This document shows, one piece after another, positions 32,181-33,941 of a DNA stretch of 33,941 nucleotides (position 1 is the first letter of the stretch; each line of letters begins with the position of its first letter). This DNA comes from Eubacterium sp. (GTDB lineage Bacteria > Bacillota_A > Clostridia > Lachnospirales > Lachnospiraceae): NCBI GenBank assembly GCA_023663915.1, contig JAMPGN010000014.1:1-33941 (forward strand), read 5' to 3'. Position numbers and translations under genes: made by a program. Under the pieces are notes generated by a model. It ran no database searches and was not told the origin of the DNA. It saw only the letters and a list, made by a program, of their open reading frames with translations.

Positions 32181-33290
32181 ATGGCAATTAAATCGATAGA
32201 TATAGTAAATATCATGGCATTTCAGACACAGTGGCGTAAAAATAACGGAGATTGTAATGAATTTGCCGTTAAAGAGGAAGATTCGTTTTGTGAAGCATTT
32301 CAACTACAGTTTTGTGACGGAATTAACGTGGTTATTGGCGAGAATGGTGTCGGAAAAACTACTTTACTAAAAATGATTTATATTGCGGCGCAAGCTTCTT
32401 GCGAAATGAATCATAATGGAAAGACACGTGGTCGCGGTATGTTGAGAATTTTTTCGGGAAATCTGGAAGATCCGGTTTTATTAGGAGATGGTAATGGGCA
32501 GTCTTATTTTAAAGTATCAGATGGGGAGCATGTTTTTGATGCCAATTTTTCTTTGAAAGAGTTGCCTGAGTATGAAAAATGGTACGGGCTTAATATACAA
32601 TCCGTATTTATCCCGACAACAGAAATGCTGTCCCATTCCAAAGGCTTTTTGGCGTTAGATCAGAAATACAAATTACCGTTTGACGGCACTCAGGTAGATA
32701 TCATCGTAAATGCATCATTGCCGGAGACACGGGAAATTCCGCCGTATATGGGGGAAATTTTGGAGAAAATCAGTCGTGCGATTGATGGGGCAATTATCTT
32801 GGAAGACGATGTTTTTTATGTTTTAAAGTCTGATGGAAGAAAGATAGAGTTTTCCTTAGAGGCAGAAGGATTAAGAAAACTGGGATTATTGTGGAAGCTG
32901 ATTCGTAATGGCTTGCTGGAAAAAGGTACAGTCTTATTGTGGGATGAACCGGAGGCAAATCTAAATCCCGAATTGTTCCCGCTTGTCGTGGAGATTTTAT
33001 TGCAATTAGAAGAAGCAGGAATACAGATATTTGTTGCAACACACAGTTATAATCTTGCGAAATATTTTGAGATGAGAAGGACAAGAGAAGAACAGGTGTT
33101 ATATCATAATTTGTATCATGCATCATCCAAGGTTGCACAGGAATATAAACTGCCTGTAAAAGACAACGAAGAAAAGACAGCCGTTTACAGTAAATCTGCA
33201 TATTACCTAAGTCAGTTGGGAAGAAACAAGATCATTACGGCGGATGAGCAGTTGCTGGATGAAGCATTGAAAAAGGGTGTGCCGGATTAA
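32181..33290 (+). CDS. AAA/ABC-class ATPase (AAA_21-like), likely defence component
   Basis: About 369 residues from ATG 32181 (MAIKSIDIVN), with AAAGGA 12 bp upstream; ATG 32169 or GTG 32154 are possible alternatives. Walker A is GENGVGKT (53-60). A long insertion follows. An ABC-like signature region (FSLEAEGLRKLGLLWKL) precedes Walker B LLWDEPEANLNPEL with Asp255-Glu256, and the switch His lies in FVATHSYNL. This is the OLD/RecF-like ATPase type that powers many two-gene anti-phage systems. The next gene, 12 bp on, encodes a PD-(D/E)XK nuclease-like protein that is now broken. It resembles no system I can name with certainty, and a housekeeping role cannot be excluded. Confidence 0.82.
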   Translation: MAIKSIDIVNIMAFQTQWRKNNGDCNEFAVKEEDSFCEAFQLQFCDGINVVIGENGVGKTTLLKMIYIAAQASCEMNHNGKTRGRGMLRIFSGNLEDPVLLGDGNGQSYFKVSDGEHVFDANFSLKELPEYEKWYGLNIQSVFIPTTEMLSHSKGFLALDQKYKLPFDGTQVDIIVNASLPETREIPPYMGEILEKISRAIDGAIILEDDVFYVLKSDGRKIEFSLEAEGLRKLGLLWKLIRNGLLEKGTVLLWDEPEANLNPELFPLVVEILLQLEEAGIQIFVATHSYNLAKYFEMRRTREEQVLYHNLYHASSKVAQEYKLPVKDNEEKTAVYSKSAYYLSQLGRNKIITADEQLLDEALKKGVPD

Positions 33291-33302
33291 AAGGGAGTTT
33301 GC

Positions 33303-33858
33303 ATGAAAGAGACGAAAGAGAATAAAATTTTGCAGGATGAGAATGGTAAGATGCAATTTGATTTTTCAAATGCATTGGATGTCTTTGAACCACATGAACT
33401 TGCGAGTATGTATTCGGATTATATATCAGATGTAGATTTCGTAATCGAAGAAGAGCAAAGAATCATTTGTCTGGAATATAAAAACGCGAATATCAATCAT
33501 ACCGTCAATGCAGAGGCATTTCAAAGAAAACTTGTCGGAGAGGAATTTTGGAAAAAAATAGCGAAAAAATTTTATGGAACAATGTTTCTCATATGGGCAT
33601 GTAATAAAAACCGGACAGAGAAAGCGATAGAATAAAACGAGCTTGCTCGTTTTTTTGCCGATAGAAACAAATCCCGGCATGGATGACGCATTGAAGAAGA
33701 GATTTACGGCAAAAATGATGCGGCAGTTACCCTTTGCGTATAGCGGCAGAGCGGAAATTAAACGAAAGGTGATAGATCGGTTTGCGCTTGTTGACTTGCA
33801 GGAGTGGAATGCGAATTATTCACAATATCCAGTTTGTGAAATAAATTCCGTAGTATAA
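33303..33858 (+). pseudogene. PD-(D/E)XK nuclease-like partner, frameshifted at a hairpin terminator
   Basis: The first frame (33303-33635) encodes 110 residues, with a nuclease-like core: Asp45 in SDVDFVIEEE and Glu58-Tyr-Lys60 in ICLEYKNANI, then FWKKIAKKFYGTMFLIWACNKN. It stops at AIE-TAA. The continuation lies one frame over (VFLPIETNPGMDDALKKRF to CEINSVV, stop at 33856-33858) and lacks its own start. At the junction is AAACGAGCTTGCTCG plus T7 (33637-33658), a hairpin like those in the repeats at 5706 and 27570. The simplest reading is one gene of about 180 codons interrupted by a short insertion that adds a stop, a frameshift and a terminator. The pair with the ATPase is thus probably inactive. 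Confidence 0.7.
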
Positions 33859-33941
33859 AAATGTATTCAAAATATATTTTTATGCTATAGGAAATTGCGG
33901 TAGTGTAGATCATTTAGGGAGAATGCGAAGCATTCTCTTAA
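33859..33941. repeat. Window end: hairpin and partial repeat
   Basis: ATGCTATAGGAAATTGCGG (33881-33899) recalls the left part of the repeat near 5661. At the edge GAGAATGC-GAA-GCATTCTC (33920-33938) forms a perfect 8-bp hairpin with the same GAA loop seen at 32053. No coding frame of note. Confidence 0.5.

Overview
The window looks like a chromosome segment from a low-to-mid GC Gram-positive gut bacterium, most likely a Lachnospiraceae/Clostridia member. The basis is strong GGAGG-type ribosome binding sites, TTGACA/TATAAT promoters spaced 17 bp apart, and gene families typical of that group: an M56-M23 metallopeptidase next to a BlaI-type repressor, PadR plus small membrane proteins, an intracellular GH51 enzyme and a MoxR/DUF58 operon. 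No rRNA, tRNA or CRISPR array was seen.

Layout. 1-1921 is a decayed BREX phage-defence locus. A few codons resembling the start of a BrxA/DUF1819 protein run into a roughly 390-bp element with inverted ends (a deletion derivative of an IS1182-like element). The element is followed directly by the C-terminal third of PglX, and a second copy of the pglX 3' end lies 500 bp further on. Between the two pglX tails sits what appears to be an Fst/RNAII-type type I toxin-antitoxin module. 1962-3467 is a Schlafen/AlbA_2-type ATP-binding regulator containing nine 11-bp tandem repeats. 3573-5633 (minus strand) is a GH51 alpha-L-arabinofuranosidase flanked by direct copies of a 31-bp repeat. 5847-9960 is a fructose operon: operators, fruK, fruA, an unusual HPr with Lys at position 46, a DeoR-type regulator and a terminator. 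10012-13056 is a compact AT-rich restriction-modification island: a PD-ELK endonuclease and a C-like controller face a type I-like methyltransferase and a half-size specificity subunit, the AhdI (type IIH) arrangement.

13241-15298 holds a PadR regulator and three membrane proteins, one SdpI-like. It is followed by a putative esterase (15366-16211) that converges on a MoxR-DUF58-DUF4129 operon (16175-19535, minus). 19638-22667 is a BlaI-type repressor with its operators and an M56 peptidase fused to an M23 peptidase. 22746-23443 is a YefM-YoeB toxin-antitoxin pair. Next come a D-2-hydroxyacid dehydrogenase (minus), a degenerate EAL-HDOD protein, S-adenosylhomocysteine hydrolase, a HigBA toxin-antitoxin pair, an ABC exporter and a two-component system. 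The window ends with an AAA ATPase and a PD-(D/E)XK nuclease that look like a two-gene defence module; the nuclease gene is broken at a hairpin-terminator sequence.

Housekeeping metabolism therefore alternates with accessory defence and stability modules: BREX remnant, three toxin-antitoxin systems, one restriction system and one ATPase-nuclease pair. A family of short hairpin repeats (near 3525, 5676, 27481, 33634 and possibly 33881) is scattered among them. All family assignments come from reading motifs by eye; no database search was run.
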